Shown: positions 52,317 to 61,021 of the stretch, piece by piece
How positions within the stretch are numbered: position 1 is the first letter of the stretch
Layout of the letters: every line of letters starts with the position of its first letter
NCBI GenBank assembly: GCA_019429405.1
Contig: JAHYIZ010000003.1
Location: forward strand, 1-64,000
DNA from: Paracoccaceae bacterium
GTDB taxonomy: Bacteria; Pseudomonadota; Alphaproteobacteria; Rhodobacterales; Rhodobacteraceae
DNA: 64,000 nt
Direction of reading: 5' to 3'
Program-made: the position numbers and the translations under genes
Notes under the pieces: generated by a model
What the model was told of the DNA's origin: nothing
Seen by the model: the letters and a program-made list of their open reading frames with translations, nothing else
The model's database searches: none

Positions 52317-52626
52317 GGCACGAGTTCGACCTGCTCTGCGCCGACCTTGGCATCGAACACCGCCTCGCCCCGCCTGCGCACCCGCAGACCAACGGCATGG
52401 TCGAGCGCTTCAACGGCCGTATCGAGGAGGTGCTTCAATCGCACCACTTCCGCTCGGGCGAAGAATTGCAAACCACGCTGCACCGCTATGTGGCTCTCTA
52501 CAATCAGCAGCTGCCCCAGTCTGCCTTGGGCGGCAAAGCGCTCTTGCAGGCGATGAAGACCGGCACAAACTGAAGCCGGAGCTGTTCAGAAAACAGCCTT
52601 ACTACCTTCCGGGATGTGACAACTAG
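52317..52626 (+). pseudogene. IS481-family transposase C-terminal remnant
   Basis: HEFDLLCADLGIEHRLAPPA, HPQTNGMVERFNGRIEEVLQ and LYNQQLPQSALGGKALLQAM belong to the integrase core of IS481-type transposases. The normal end HKLKPELFRKQPYYLPGCDN is found in a different frame after a one-base loss near 52557 and stops at 52624-52626. By chance the fragment reads on in the IS66 tnpC frame. Confidence 0.75.
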
Positions 52627-52679
52627 ATCGGCAATAGAATCCCCTGATCTGAAAATTGTTCAATGATTGCAAGGGTATA

Positions 52680-52769
52680 TGGCGGAGAGACAGGGATTCG
52701 AACCCTGGGTGGGCTCTCACCCACAACGGTTTTCGAGACCGCCGCATTCGACCACTCTGCCACCTCTCC
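52680..52769 (-). tRNA. tRNA-Ser (CGA)
   Basis: 90-nt class II tRNA. Acceptor GGAGAGG / TCTCTCC, D-arm TGGCAGAGTGGTCGAATGC, anticodon stem-loop GCGGTCTCGAAAACCGT (anticodon CGA, reading TCG), a long variable arm (GTGGGTGAGAGCCCACC), T-loop GTTCGAATC, discriminator G and encoded CCA. Its 3' side faces the IS remnants, 54 bp away. Confidence 0.97.
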
Positions 52770-52793
52770 GCGGTAGGGCCGTCATGAGGGCGG

Positions 52794-52822
52794 GATTTAT
52801 CGCGCCTCGTGGGGGCTTGCAA
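52794..52822 (-). promoter_or_regulatory. Sigma-70 promoter of tRNA-Ser
   Basis: On the minus strand TTGCAA, a 17-bp spacer and TAAATC lie 24 bp before the tRNA 5' end. Confidence 0.55.
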
Positions 52823-52851
52823 CCGCTATTTGCGACCTTGCGTTTCGGGCC

Positions 52852-53598
52852 TCAGCGCATCCGCAGGGCGCCGTCGAGGCGGATCACCTCGCCGTTCAGG
52901 TAGCCACATTCGATAATGAAGGCGGCAAGGGCGGCGTATTCGGCAGGCTCGCCCAGGCGACGTGGAAAGGTGACCTCGGCGGCGAGGCTTTGCTGCACTT
53001 CGTCGGGCAGGCCGGCCATCATCGGGGTGGCGAAAATGCCCGGAGCAATGGCGCAAACCCGCAGGCCCTGGCTGGCCAGATCGCGCGCCAAAGGCAGCGT
53101 CATGCCCGCGATGCCCGCCTTCGAGGCGGCATAGGCGGCTTGGCCCTTTTGCCCGTCAAAGGCGGCAATCGAGGCGGTGTTGATGACCACACCGCGCTCG
53201 GGGCCGTCATTGCCGGCCATTTCGGCGGCGGCGAGGCGGATCATGTTGAAACTGCCAATCAGGTTGATCTCGATGGTGCGCGCGAAGCTTTGCAGGCCAT
53301 GCGGCCCGGTGCGGCCCAGCACGCGCTCGCCTGTCGCGATGCCGGCGCAGTTGACCAGCACGTTGAGGCCGCCCATCGCGGCCTTGGCGGCGCCAATTGC
53401 GGCGGCGGCGCTGGCCTCGCTGGTAACGTCGACCTCGGCGAAACCTGCGCCGATTTCGGCGGCAAGCGCGGTGCCACGCGCCACATCACGGTCGACGATC
53501 GTCACCCGCGCCCCCGCGCCGCGCAGGTGCCGCGCGGTCGCGGCACCAAGCCCCGAGGCGCCGCCGGTCACTATCGCCTTCACATCACCAAGCCGCAT
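52852..53598 (-). CDS. Short-chain dehydrogenase/reductase (3-hydroxyacyl-CoA dehydrogenase type 2-like)
   Basis: 248-aa SDR. The cofactor motif [20 protein letters not shown] (residues about 10-29) and the acidic residue after beta-2 (VDRD) favour NAD(H). NAG is replaced by NCAG ([10 protein letters not shown]), Ser lies in [13 protein letters not shown] and the active-site YxxxK in [12 protein letters not shown]. The sequence resembles type 2 3-hydroxyacyl-CoA/17-beta-hydroxysteroid dehydrogenases. A TetR-like operator lies just upstream. It probably acts in branched or short-chain acyl-CoA oxidation. Confidence 0.85.
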   Translation of the reverse strand: MRLGDVKAIVTGGASGLGAATARHLRGAGARVTIVDRDVARGTALAAEIGAGFAEVDVTSEASAAAAIGAAKAAMGGLNVLVNCAGIATGERVLGRTGPHGLQSFARTIEINLIGSFNMIRLAAAEMAGNDGPERGVVINTASIAAFDGQKGQAAYAASKAGIAGMTLPLARDLASQGLRVCAIAPGIFATPMMAGLPDEVQQSLAAEVTFPRRLGEPAEYAALAAFIIECGYLNGEVIRLDGALRMR

Positions 53599-53615
53599 CG
53601 CATCCTCCGGTTAAC

Positions 53616-53629
53616 TGAACGGTTGTTCA
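53616..53629. promoter_or_regulatory. Candidate TetR-type operator upstream of the SDR gene
   Basis: TGAAC-GGTT-GTTCA, a perfect 5-bp inverted repeat 18 bp before the SDR start, is of the type bound by fatty-acid-linked TetR regulators. No cognate regulator is adjacent; the nearest TetR gene is at 58489. Confidence 0.4.
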
Positions 53630-53664
53630 TAAACTAGCGCGACGCGCCGCCGGGTGCAAGCAGG

Positions 53665-54540
53665 CTACCAGCGCCCCGAAGCACCGCCGCCAGACGACGA
53701 ACCGCCGCCAAAACTGCCGCCCGACGACGAGGACGACCGAGAAGTATCGGGAATCGTGTAACTCTTGGTTCGGCTCCAGCTGCAATGGGTGCAATGGGTG
53801 ATGGTCTCGCCCTGGCCGCGGGTGCTGTCGGTCGGCTGCACCAGCACATGCCGTTCGCTCGTCAGCCCGCGCTGGCCGCATTCGGGGCAGGTGCGCACCC
53901 GGTTGACAATCTGCCCGATGCGGCGGCGAAAAATCAGGGCCACAATGCCGAGTCCGAACAGGATTTCAGAAACCACCACGCCAATCGCCAGCCCGGCACC
54001 ACCGCTGTTAGGCGCGCCGATCGGCACCGCGCCTTCGCGCAGCGGCAGCCCGGCCCAGCGCCGCGCGAGATGGTCGGCGGCCGCGCGGGTGCCCGCAAGG
54101 ATGCCAAGGTCATAGCGGTCAGCGCGAAATTCGGGCAGCATGACGTTGTTGATGATGTCCTGCGCGGTCAGGTCGTATTCGGGGTTGTAGCCCGACCCAA
54201 GCTCGATCCGCATTTCGCGGTCGTCACGCACGACCAGGATCAGGATACCGTCATTGCGCGCCGCGTCGCCGATGCCCCAGGCGTTGAAGAGGCCGGTGGC
54301 GAAGGCCTCGATCGAGGGCGAAGGGTCGTAGGCCCAGCGGGTCTCGATTGTCAGCACGGTCAGCTCGACCCCGGTCTCGGCGCGCAGCGCCTCAATCTCG
54401 GCGATGACCTTCGCCGCAGTGTCGGCTTCCAGCAGATTGGCGTAATCGTTCAGCGTATTGGTGACATGCGCCGGGTAGGGCTCGGCCGCGGCGGCCAAGG
54501 GCGCAAGCGCCAGCGCGAGGGCAAGCAAAAGGCGTTTCAT
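53665..54540 (-). CDS. TPM-domain membrane protein
   Basis: 291-aa protein. A signal peptide (MKRLLLALALALAPLAAAAE) is followed by a TPM domain (VTNTLNDYANLLEADTAAKV; GVELTVLTIETRW; GILILVVRDDREMRIELGSG; IINNVMLPEFRADRYDLGIL), then a transmembrane helix (VVVSEILFGLGIVALIF). A cytoplasmic zinc ribbon has CPECG and CTHCSW, and the end is Ser/Gly-rich (SSSSGGSFGGGSSSGGGASG). TPM proteins are found in photosystem II repair and in bacterial envelope stress, with weak phosphatase activity reported. It overlaps the decarboxylase gene by 4 bp. Confidence 0.85.
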   Translation of the reverse strand: MKRLLLALALALAPLAAAAEPYPAHVTNTLNDYANLLEADTAAKVIAEIEALRAETGVELTVLTIETRWAYDPSPSIEAFATGLFNAWGIGDAARNDGILILVVRDDREMRIELGSGYNPEYDLTAQDIINNVMLPEFRADRYDLGILAGTRAAADHLARRWAGLPLREGAVPIGAPNSGGAGLAIGVVVSEILFGLGIVALIFRRRIGQIVNRVRTCPECGQRGLTSERHVLVQPTDSTRGQGETITHCTHCSWSRTKSYTIPDTSRSSSSSGGSFGGGSSSGGGASGRW

Positions 54541-55919
54541 GGCAAAAACTCCGATACAACCTCGGCGATCATCCTAACATCTTCCGCCGTGCAATCAAAC
54601 TGCCCCACCTGCACCCGGATCACATAGCGCCCGGCGTGGCGGGTCTGCGTCAGGTAGATGCGGCCATCGGCGTTGATCTGCGCCAGCAAGGCCTCGGTGG
54701 CGCTATCGCCCGCAGTCAGCGCAAAGCTGAACAGCGAGAGCGAAGGGGGGGTGACGATCTCGACCCCTGGCAGTGCCGCCAGCGTCGCCGCCGCTTCATT
54801 CGCCCATTCCACATGGTTGCGAATCCGCGTCCGCAGCCCTTCGAGACCATAGGCGCGCATCAGGAACCACAGCTTCAGCGCCCGGAAACGGCGCCCCAAA
54901 GGCACGGTCCATTCGTTGAAATTGGTGATCTCTTCCTGCCCCGGCGTTTCCAGATACGCGGGCCGCAGCCCCAGCGTGCGGATTTGCGGGCCGGGATCGG
55001 CCAGAAATTGCACCGCGCAATCGAACTGCGCGCCAAGCCATTTGTGCGGGTTCATCACCACCGAATCCGCCGCCTCGGCCCCCGCCCACAGGGGGCGAAA
55101 CTCGGGGCAGATCATCGCAGACCCCGCCCAGGCGGCATCGACATGGCTCATCAGCCCCTCGGCGCGCGCCAGTGCCACCACCTCGCCCACCCGGTCGAAA
55201 GCGCCCACCGAGGTGCCCCCGGCGCAGGCCACTACGCCGATCGGCAAGTAGCCTGCGGCACGGTCGGCGGCGATTGCCGTGGCAAGTGCCCCCACCCCCA
55301 TCGCGCCGCCTGCGTCGGTGGCCACCTTCACCAGGTTATCTTGCCCGATCCCGGCCAGCCGCACCGCCTTGTCAACCGAGGAATGCACCTGATCGCTGGC
55401 ATAAAGCCGCATCCGTGGCGCGCCTGACAGCCCCTTGGTCAGCCCCTCCCAGCCCAAGGCTCGCTCGCGCATCGTCAGCACGGCGGAAAGCGTCGCGGTG
55501 GTGGCGCTGTCATGGATCACGCCGCGCGTAAAGGGCAGCCCCAGCGCCCCCGCGAGCCAGCGCACCATCACCGCCTCCATTTCGGTTGCCGCGGGCGAGG
55601 TTTGCCACAGCATCGCCTGCGCCGCGATGGCGTTGGCCAGTTGCTCGGCCAGCATCGAGGCGGGGGCGGCGTTGGCCGGGAAATAGGCGAAAAAGCGCGG
55701 GTGCTGCCAATGTGTCATGGCGCCGGGCACAAGGCGCTCAAAATCGTCCCAGATCGCCTGCATCGGCTCGGCGGCCTCGGGGGCTGCCTGCGGCAGCATG
55801 TCGGCGATGCTGCCGGGAGCGATGTCGGGCCGCACCGGGCGGTCGCGCAGGCTCGCGTGATAATCGGCGGCCCAGTCGGCGGCACGTTTCGACCAGATGC
55901 GCAGGTCTTCATGGTTCAT
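54537..55919 (-). CDS. PLP-dependent group II decarboxylase (aromatic-L-amino-acid decarboxylase family)
   Basis: 460-aa class II PLP decarboxylase. It shows HWQHPRFFAYFPANAAPASM, the cofactor-stacking region LYASDQVHSSVDKAVRLAGI, the Asp in SHVDAAWAGSAMICPEFRPL, and the Schiff-base Lys in VVMNPHKWLGAQFDCAVQF. The family includes tryptophan, DOPA, tyrosine and phenylalanine decarboxylases. Substrate is not fixed by sequence. It is divergent from an Lrp-type regulator followed by a LysE-type exporter, suggesting amine or amino acid release. The start at 55919 agrees with the family N-terminus. Confidence 0.86.
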   Translation of the reverse strand: MNHEDLRIWSKRAADWAADYHASLRDRPVRPDIAPGSIADMLPQAAPEAAEPMQAIWDDFERLVPGAMTHWQHPRFFAYFPANAAPASMLAEQLANAIAAQAMLWQTSPAATEMEAVMVRWLAGALGLPFTRGVIHDSATTATLSAVLTMRERALGWEGLTKGLSGAPRMRLYASDQVHSSVDKAVRLAGIGQDNLVKVATDAGGAMGVGALATAIAADRAAGYLPIGVVACAGGTSVGAFDRVGEVVALARAEGLMSHVDAAWAGSAMICPEFRPLWAGAEAADSVVMNPHKWLGAQFDCAVQFLADPGPQIRTLGLRPAYLETPGQEEITNFNEWTVPLGRRFRALKLWFLMRAYGLEGLRTRIRNHVEWANEAAATLAALPGVEIVTPPSLSLFSFALTAGDSATEALLAQINADGRIYLTQTRHAGRYVIRVQVGQFDCTAEDVRMIAEVVSEFLP

Positions 55920-56040
55920 GGCACGTCTCCTTTGCCCGATCTGTGCACGCCGGCGGCGCGAGTGCAAGGGGTCGGCGGGCCTTGCATTCATCCTGCAAAC
56001 TACACATCATGCGGAAAAGTGGCAAAGAACAGGATATGGG

Positions 56041-56496
56041 ATGGCAATAGATGATATAGACCGCAAAATACTCGGTTTACTGGCCGAGGATGCCCGCCAG
56101 CCCCTTGCCGCAGTTGGTGCTGCGGTCGGGCTTTCGCCCTCGGCGGTGAACGAACGCCAGCGCCGGCTGAGCGGGTCAGGTGCGCTGCGCGCCATCCGCG
56201 CCGATGCCGACCCGGCAGCGCTCGGCCTGCCGGTGCGCGCCTTCGTTTGGCTGGCCCTTGCGCCCTTGGCCGATGAAGGCGCATTCCGCGCTGCCATCCC
56301 GGCCCACTCAGAGGTGACCGCCTGCCACCATGTCACCGGCCCATGGTCCTACCTGCTGCAAATTCAGGTGGCCGATCTCGCTTCGGTCGAGGCATTCCTT
56401 GCCCGGCTCAAGGCCGAAGGCTGGCTGGCTCGGTCCGAGACCATACTGGCGCTTTCCGAGGTGGTGGCACCGCCCTTCCGCTTTCGGGGGGCGTGA
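56041..56496 (+). CDS. Lrp/AsnC-family regulator
   Basis: 151-aa regulator. The N-terminal winged helix (DDIDRKILGLLAEDARQPLA; AAVGLSPSAVNERQRRLSGS) is followed by the RAM ligand domain (VTACHHVTGPWSYLLQIQVA; VEAFLARLKAEGWLARSETI). It is divergent from the decarboxylase and overlaps the exporter gene (TGATG). That is the usual arrangement for amino-acid-responsive control of an exporter, as with LysG- or Lrp-linked LysE proteins. Confidence 0.88.
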   Translation: MAIDDIDRKILGLLAEDARQPLAAVGAAVGLSPSAVNERQRRLSGSGALRAIRADADPAALGLPVRAFVWLALAPLADEGAFRAAIPAHSEVTACHHVTGPWSYLLQIQVADLASVEAFLARLKAEGWLARSETILALSEVVAPPFRFRGA

Positions 56497-57107
56497 TGCT
56501 CTTTCTCAAGGCCATGGTGATGGGGCTTGCCATTGCCGCCCCGCTTGGGCCGATCGGCGCGCTTTGCATCCAGCGCACGCTGGCGCGCGGGGTCTGGGCG
56601 GGGCTGGCCGGGGGGCTTGGCACCGCGCTGGCCGATGCGCTTTATGCAAGCCTTGCGGCGGCGGGCTTTGCCAGCTTCGCCGCGACACTTTCCCGCGTTT
56701 CAGCGCCGCTTGCGCTGATCGGGGGCGCGTTCCTGCTTTGGCTCGCGTGGAAGGGTTGGCCGCGCGGAACTGCCGCAGCGCGCGCCGCCGCCGCCCCTCC
56801 TGCCCGCGGCCTTGCCGCCACCACCGCCATCACCTTTGCCCTGACCATGGCCAACCCCGCGACCATCCTTTCCTTTGCCGCCATTTTTGCCGGACTCGGG
56901 CTAGCCGAAACCGCCAGCACCGCCAGCGCGGTGCAAGTTGTGGCGGGGGTCTTTGCAGGCTCAATGCTCTGGTGGCTGGTCCTCGCGGGCACGGTGGCGG
57001 CACTCCACCACCGTCTGCCATCCGCCTTCGCACACTGCGTCGCGCGCGGCTCCAGCCTGATCATGGCGGCGTTCGGCCTTTGGGCGCTAGCGCTCGCCTT
57101 TGCCTGA
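56496..57107 (+). CDS. LysE-family amino acid exporter
   Basis: 203-aa membrane protein with about six helices. The start LKAMVMGLAIAAPLGPIGAL contains the conserved PxGP motif of the LysE/RhtB superfamily. Further motifs are QRTLARGVWAGLAGGLGTAL, the central basic region, and ALTMANPATILSFAAIFAGL. It probably exports an amino acid or a related amine under control of the Lrp gene that it overlaps. Confidence 0.87.
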   Translation: MLFLKAMVMGLAIAAPLGPIGALCIQRTLARGVWAGLAGGLGTALADALYASLAAAGFASFAATLSRVSAPLALIGGAFLLWLAWKGWPRGTAAARAAAAPPARGLAATTAITFALTMANPATILSFAAIFAGLGLAETASTASAVQVVAGVFAGSMLWWLVLAGTVAALHHRLPSAFAHCVARGSSLIMAAFGLWALALAFA

Positions 57108-57137
57108 GGTTGCGACAAGCCTCCGCCCCGGCATGGT

Positions 57138-58316
57138 TCAGGGCAGCAAGCCCTCGGCAAAGGCGCGCAACCGCCCCAGCGCCGCCTCAAGCAGCCCGTC
57201 CTCTTGCGTCAGCGCGATGCGCAGATGCCCCGCCGCTGCCGCGCCGAAGCTTTCGCCCGGCATCACCCCGATCCGCTCCTCGGCCAGAAGCCGATGCGCG
57301 AAGGCGTCGCCCGAAAGGCCGGTGGCGCGGATGTCGGCCATCACATACATCGCCCCCGCCGGGTGGATCAGCCGCACCGCCTGGCTGCCACCCAGCACGC
57401 GCGCCGCAATATCGCGCCGGCGCCGATAGGGGGCCGCGTTGCGCGCCTCGACCGCCGCACCTTGACGCAGCGCGAAAAGCGCCGCGTCCTGCACGAAGCC
57501 CGGCACGCCGTAGGTGGTGTTGATCGCCAACTGGTGCAGCGCCTCGACCACATCTTCGGGGCCGACGATCCAGCCGATCCGCGCCCCGGTCATGGCGTGG
57601 CTTTTGGACAGAGATCCGATCACCAGCGTGCGCGCGGCCATGCCCGGCAAGGCGCGCGGGCTGAGGTGTGTGCCCTCCCACACCTGCGTGTCGTAGACCT
57701 CATCGGAAATCAGCCACAGATCGCGGCGCTGGCAGACCTCGGCCACGCCTTCCAGCGTATCGCGCCCATAGATCACCCCGGTCGGGTTGTTGGGAGTGTT
57801 GATCAGCAGCGTTTTTGCCCCCGTCGCCCGTGCCGCGGCATCGAGTGCCGCCGCCTCTGGCTGAAACCCGCATTCGGGCCGTGTCGGCACCACCACGGCG
57901 CGCGCGCCGCCCGCGCGAATGGTGCCGGGGTAGGTGGGGTAGTAAGGCGCGACATAAAGCCCGGTGTCGCCGGCATCGAGCAGCGCCATATGCGCGGCAA
58001 AAAGAGCGGCTTGCCCGCCAGGGGTGACGATGACCTCTTCGGGCCGCGTCGTAACCCCGCTGCGCGCGGCCACCCGTGCCGCAATTTCGGCGCGCAAGGC
58101 CCGTTGCCCGGCGATGTCGGTGTAGCCGGTGTTGCCGCCCACGGCGCTTGCGTTCATCGCCGCCAGAATCGCCGGGTCAGTCTTTGCGTCCGGCTCGCCG
58201 ATCGTCAGCATCGTGACTGCTTCGCCAGCAGCGATCATTTCACGCGCCCGAAACAGGATCGCCCAGCCGTCGCCGCCTTCGCCCGCCATATGCGCGTTGC
58301 GCGCTGCCAGTTGCAT
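57138..58316 (-). CDS. Class I/II aminotransferase
   Basis: 392-aa PLP enzyme of fold type I. It shows MLTIGEPDAKTDPAILAAMN, the Asn/Pro motif INTPNNPTGVIYGRD, the Asp/Tyr in LISDEVYDTQVWEG, the Schiff-base Lys in GSLSKSHAMTGARIGWIVGP and the carboxylate-binding Arg in GHLRIALTQEDGLL. It resembles aspartate/arginine-pyruvate type aminotransferases. The exact substrate is open. It is convergent with the LysE exporter gene, 30 bp apart. Confidence 0.87.
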   Translation of the reverse strand: MQLAARNAHMAGEGGDGWAILFRAREMIAAGEAVTMLTIGEPDAKTDPAILAAMNASAVGGNTGYTDIAGQRALRAEIAARVAARSGVTTRPEEVIVTPGGQAALFAAHMALLDAGDTGLYVAPYYPTYPGTIRAGGARAVVVPTRPECGFQPEAAALDAAARATGAKTLLINTPNNPTGVIYGRDTLEGVAEVCQRRDLWLISDEVYDTQVWEGTHLSPRALPGMAARTLVIGSLSKSHAMTGARIGWIVGPEDVVEALHQLAINTTYGVPGFVQDAALFALRQGAAVEARNAAPYRRRRDIAARVLGGSQAVRLIHPAGAMYVMADIRATGLSGDAFAHRLLAEERIGVMPGESFGAAAAGHLRIALTQEDGLLEAALGRLRAFAEGLLP

Positions 58317-58396
58317 CTGTCATCCTCTCGAAATTTGGCGCCAAGCCATCATGAAACCCGCCCGCCCGCAAGGGGCAGCGGCGCTGGCCTCCGGCG

Positions 58397-58445
58397 GGGA
58401 TATTTTGACCAAGGCAAGCCACATTTGCCTTGGAGGAAATATCCC
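58397..58445. repeat. Dispersed intergenic repeat, inverted double copy (copy 5)
   Basis: GGGATATTT ... CCAAGGCAA is followed by TTGCCTTGG ... AAATATCCC, so two copies of the repeat's ATATTT-CCAAGGCAAG part face each other and form a long imperfect stem. The usual run of G and C follows (58446-58490). It lies between the aminotransferase start and the TetR stop. Confidence 0.65.
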
Positions 58446-58488
58446 GGGGGGTCGAGGGGGGCAGCGCCCCCCCGCCTGCGGTGGGGGT

Positions 58489-59106
58489 TCAGGCGTCGGG
58501 CGGCAGCAGGCCGAGACCGCGCAGGTAGATGCCGATGCCCGATTCCAGCAGGTCTTCGGCGGAATAGGGGCTGCGGGTGCCGGGGGCCGTGCGCGCGTAA
58601 AGTTCGACCACACCGTGGCTGAGCGCCCAGACATGCGCTGAAAACATCGCGGCCGGGGGGCGGCGCTGCGCAGGGATGTGTTGTGACAGCAGATCGGCGG
58701 CGCGTGTCAGCACCGTTTCGGCGCGCGTCGAGGCGGCGGCGAGTTCGGGTGTGCGGTTCGGCGAGATGCCGGATTCAAACATCGCCATGTAATGCCCCGG
58801 AAACTTGCGGGCAAAGGCAAGGTAGGCGCGCCCGGTGGCGCCGAAAGCCGCCAGTGCGGTGGGCGCGCCCCCCGCGAAGGCGTGCTCCAGCAGGTCTGCA
58901 AAGATCGCGTAGCCCTGCCGCGCGCATTCCGCGATCAGGTCTTCACGCCCCTCAAAATGCCGATAGACCGCTGCGGGTGTCACCCCGGCCTGCTTGGCCG
59001 CCTCGGACAGGGTAAACCCGGTCGGCCCGCGCTTTTCGATCAGGCCCAGCGCCGCCTCGACCAGAGCCTGGCGCAGGTTGCCGTGGTGATAGCCCTGCTT
59101 AGTCAT
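58489..59106 (-). CDS. TetR-family regulator (WHG-domain type)
   Basis: 205-aa regulator. The helix-turn-helix reads [20 protein letters not shown] with [20 protein letters not shown] and [10 protein letters not shown]. The ligand domain [20 protein letters not shown] with [13 protein letters not shown] is the TetR C-terminal 'WHG' type. The ATG at 59106 lies inside the end of the PPK2 gene (8-bp overlap), so the two are cotranscribed. The target is unknown; the GNLR start resembles regulators of acyl-CoA or stress genes. Confidence 0.85.
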   Translation of the reverse strand: MTKQGYHHGNLRQALVEAALGLIEKRGPTGFTLSEAAKQAGVTPAAVYRHFEGREDLIAECARQGYAIFADLLEHAFAGGAPTALAAFGATGRAYLAFARKFPGHYMAMFESGISPNRTPELAAASTRAETVLTRAADLLSQHIPAQRRPPAAMFSAHVWALSHGVVELYARTAPGTRSPYSAEDLLESGIGIYLRGLGLLPPDA

Positions 59107-59974
59107 GCCAAAGCCCGAGCCCCCCGGCGATGGCGCCATCGCGCGCGCCGATCGCGGCAAGGTCGCGCCCCTTGTAATCGACCGCGTGCAGCACGGTCTG
59201 AATCGCGGCAATGCGGGCGCGGGCCTTGTCATCCGACCGGATCACCGTCCAGGGTGCATGCGCGCTTTCGGTGCGGGTCAGGGTTTCGCCGATGGCGGCG
59301 GTATAATCGTCCCACTTCTTCAACCCTTCAACGTCGATCCAGCTAAGCTTCCATTGCTTCAGCGGGTCGCCCTCGCGGTCGAGAAAGCGGCGCAACTGTT
59401 CGGCGCGACCGACATTGAGCCAGAGTTTCACCAGCACGATGCCTTCGTCGATCAACATCTGCTCAAAGGCGGGTACCTGGCCGAAAAAGCGTTCGCGCTG
59501 CTCGGGCGTGCAAAAGCCGAACACCTGCTCGACCACGCCGCGATTGTACCAGCTGCGGTCGAACAGCGCGACTTCGCCTGCCGCCGGAAGCCAATCGACG
59601 TAACGCTGAAAATACCACTGGCTCGCCTCGCGCTCCGTCGGCTTGGAAAGTGCCACGATATAGGCCTGCCGGGGGTTGAGGTTTTCGCGCACCCGTTCAA
59701 TCGTGCCCCCCTTGCCCGCCGCATCGCGCCCCTCGAACACCACGGCAAGACGGCGCCCGGTGTTGCGCAAATCCCACGCCATCTTGACCAGCTCTACCTG
59801 CAGCGCGGCCATGACGGGTGCGTATTCAGAGGCCTTCATCTCACGCGGGTAAGGGTAGCCGGGATCGAGAATATCCTTGCGCCCGGCCTTGGCGATTGCC
59901 TCACGAAGGGGCTTGGGGGCGTCTTTGGCAAGAAAGCTGGTAATGTCGCCGACAAAGGGAATTTCGCTGGTCAT
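59099..59974 (-). CDS. ppk2: Polyphosphate kinase 2
   Basis: 291-aa PPK2 class I enzyme that moves phosphate between polyphosphate and nucleoside diphosphates. Walker A is [20 protein letters not shown] (residues about 79-98), the Asp/Arg lid motif is [19 protein letters not shown], and GFKQWKLS-type [20 protein letters not shown] follows. The N-terminal [20 protein letters not shown] is standard. A 40-bp gap separates it from the hydrolase gene upstream. Confidence 0.92.
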   Translation of the reverse strand: MTSEIPFVGDITSFLAKDAPKPLREAIAKAGRKDILDPGYPYPREMKASEYAPVMAALQVELVKMAWDLRNTGRRLAVVFEGRDAAGKGGTIERVRENLNPRQAYIVALSKPTEREASQWYFQRYVDWLPAAGEVALFDRSWYNRGVVEQVFGFCTPEQRERFFGQVPAFEQMLIDEGIVLVKLWLNVGRAEQLRRFLDREGDPLKQWKLSWIDVEGLKKWDDYTAAIGETLTRTESAHAPWTVIRSDDKARARIAAIQTVLHAVDYKGRDLAAIGARDGAIAGGLGLWHD

Positions 59975-60013
59975 GCTCGCCTCGATACTGAAACCCTGGC
60001 CAGTATGGCGGCT

Positions 60014-61021
60014 TCATGCGGGCAAGGCCAGAGCAGCGCGCGTGACCGCGTCAACCATGGCTTTAGGGTCGGTGTGGTGGATCATGTGGCCGCGATCCAG
60101 CAGCAGTGTCAGGCGTGCGCCGGGGATGAGCCTTGCGGCCGCAACCGAGTGGCCTTCATGGGGCACCACGGCATCGGCGGTGCCGTGCAAAAGCTCAACC
60201 GGCAGCGCCAGATCTGGCAGCTCGGCGCCAAGCTGGCGCAGCGATGGGGCAAGGACCGACAACTGCTTGGCCACGGCGCGAAGGTTCGCGCGCCGCAGTG
60301 TCAGCCGCGCCGCGCTGTACTTGAGGTATCCACGCGGCATTTGCGCGGGCGCGAAGGCCCGGCCTGCGAAACGGCGCACCAGTGCAGAGGGGGTCCAGGA
60401 GGTGGCGAGCAGCGCGAAAAGGCGCCGGAGCGTGGGTGATTTTGCAAGCCCGCGCAGCCACGGCACCGCGAACGGTGCGGGCATCAGCGGCCCGGCGATC
60501 AGCACCAGTGCTGCGGGGCGCACCGGTAGTGCTGCGCCGCAAAGCGCCCAGGCGGTCGCCACGGTTGCCCCGTAACTGTGCCCGACCACGATGGGCGCGC
60601 GCAGGCCGAGCGCATCGGCCGCCTGTGAAAGCGCCACCGCCTGCGCCTTAGGCACGGCGATGCGCTTGAGCCGCGCGGTATGGCCGCATCCGGGCCGGTC
60701 CATCAGGGTTACCCGAAAGCTCTGCGCAAGCGCTGCGACCAGCGCCTCGGGAAAATCGCGCAGATTGGTGCCCGCGCCGTGCAGCAATACGATGTCAGGG
60801 CCGGCCCCCCGCTGCACCACATGCACGACGCCGCCTTGCACTGGCACCAGTTGCCCAAGCGGCGGGTAGAGGCGCGCGATGCGGGCCTCGATTTCCCGTG
60901 CCCGCACGCTGGTATATGCCCCGAAGGCCGCAAACGTTAACGCGATAAAGGCGATGCTATAGGCCAATGCGATCCAGATCGTAGGGGGTGGACTGATAAA
61001 TCTCGTTGATCCAGTTACCAT
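60014..61021 (-). CDS. Alpha/beta hydrolase with N-terminal membrane anchor
   Basis: About 335 aa from the ATG at 61021; an alternative TTG at 60967 would remove 18 residues and avoid most of the overlap with metA. A hydrophobic helix ([20 protein letters not shown]) anchors the protein. The fold shows the oxyanion motif [20 protein letters not shown], nucleophile elbow [14 protein letters not shown], acid region [15 protein letters not shown] and final His in [13 protein letters not shown]. The substrate is unknown; lipase, lactonase or esterase are possible. Confidence 0.82.
   Translation of the reverse strand: MVTGSTRFISPPPTIWIALAYSIAFIALTFAAFGAYTSVRAREIEARIARLYPPLGQLVPVQGGVVHVVQRGAGPDIVLLHGAGTNLRDFPEALVAALAQSFRVTLMDRPGCGHTARLKRIAVPKAQAVALSQAADALGLRAPIVVGHSYGATVATAWALCGAALPVRPAALVLIAGPLMPAPFAVPWLRGLAKSPTLRRLFALLATSWTPSALVRRFAGRAFAPAQMPRGYLKYSAARLTLRRANLRAVAKQLSVLAPSLRQLGAELPDLALPVELLHGTADAVVPHEGHSVAAARLIPGARLTLLLDRGHMIHHTDPKAMVDAVTRAALALPA

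Noticed and set aside
50430-52626. A new fused IS66-IS481 transposase.
   Set aside because: The continuous frame across the junction is accidental: both parts are truncated and their authentic continuations lie in other frames.
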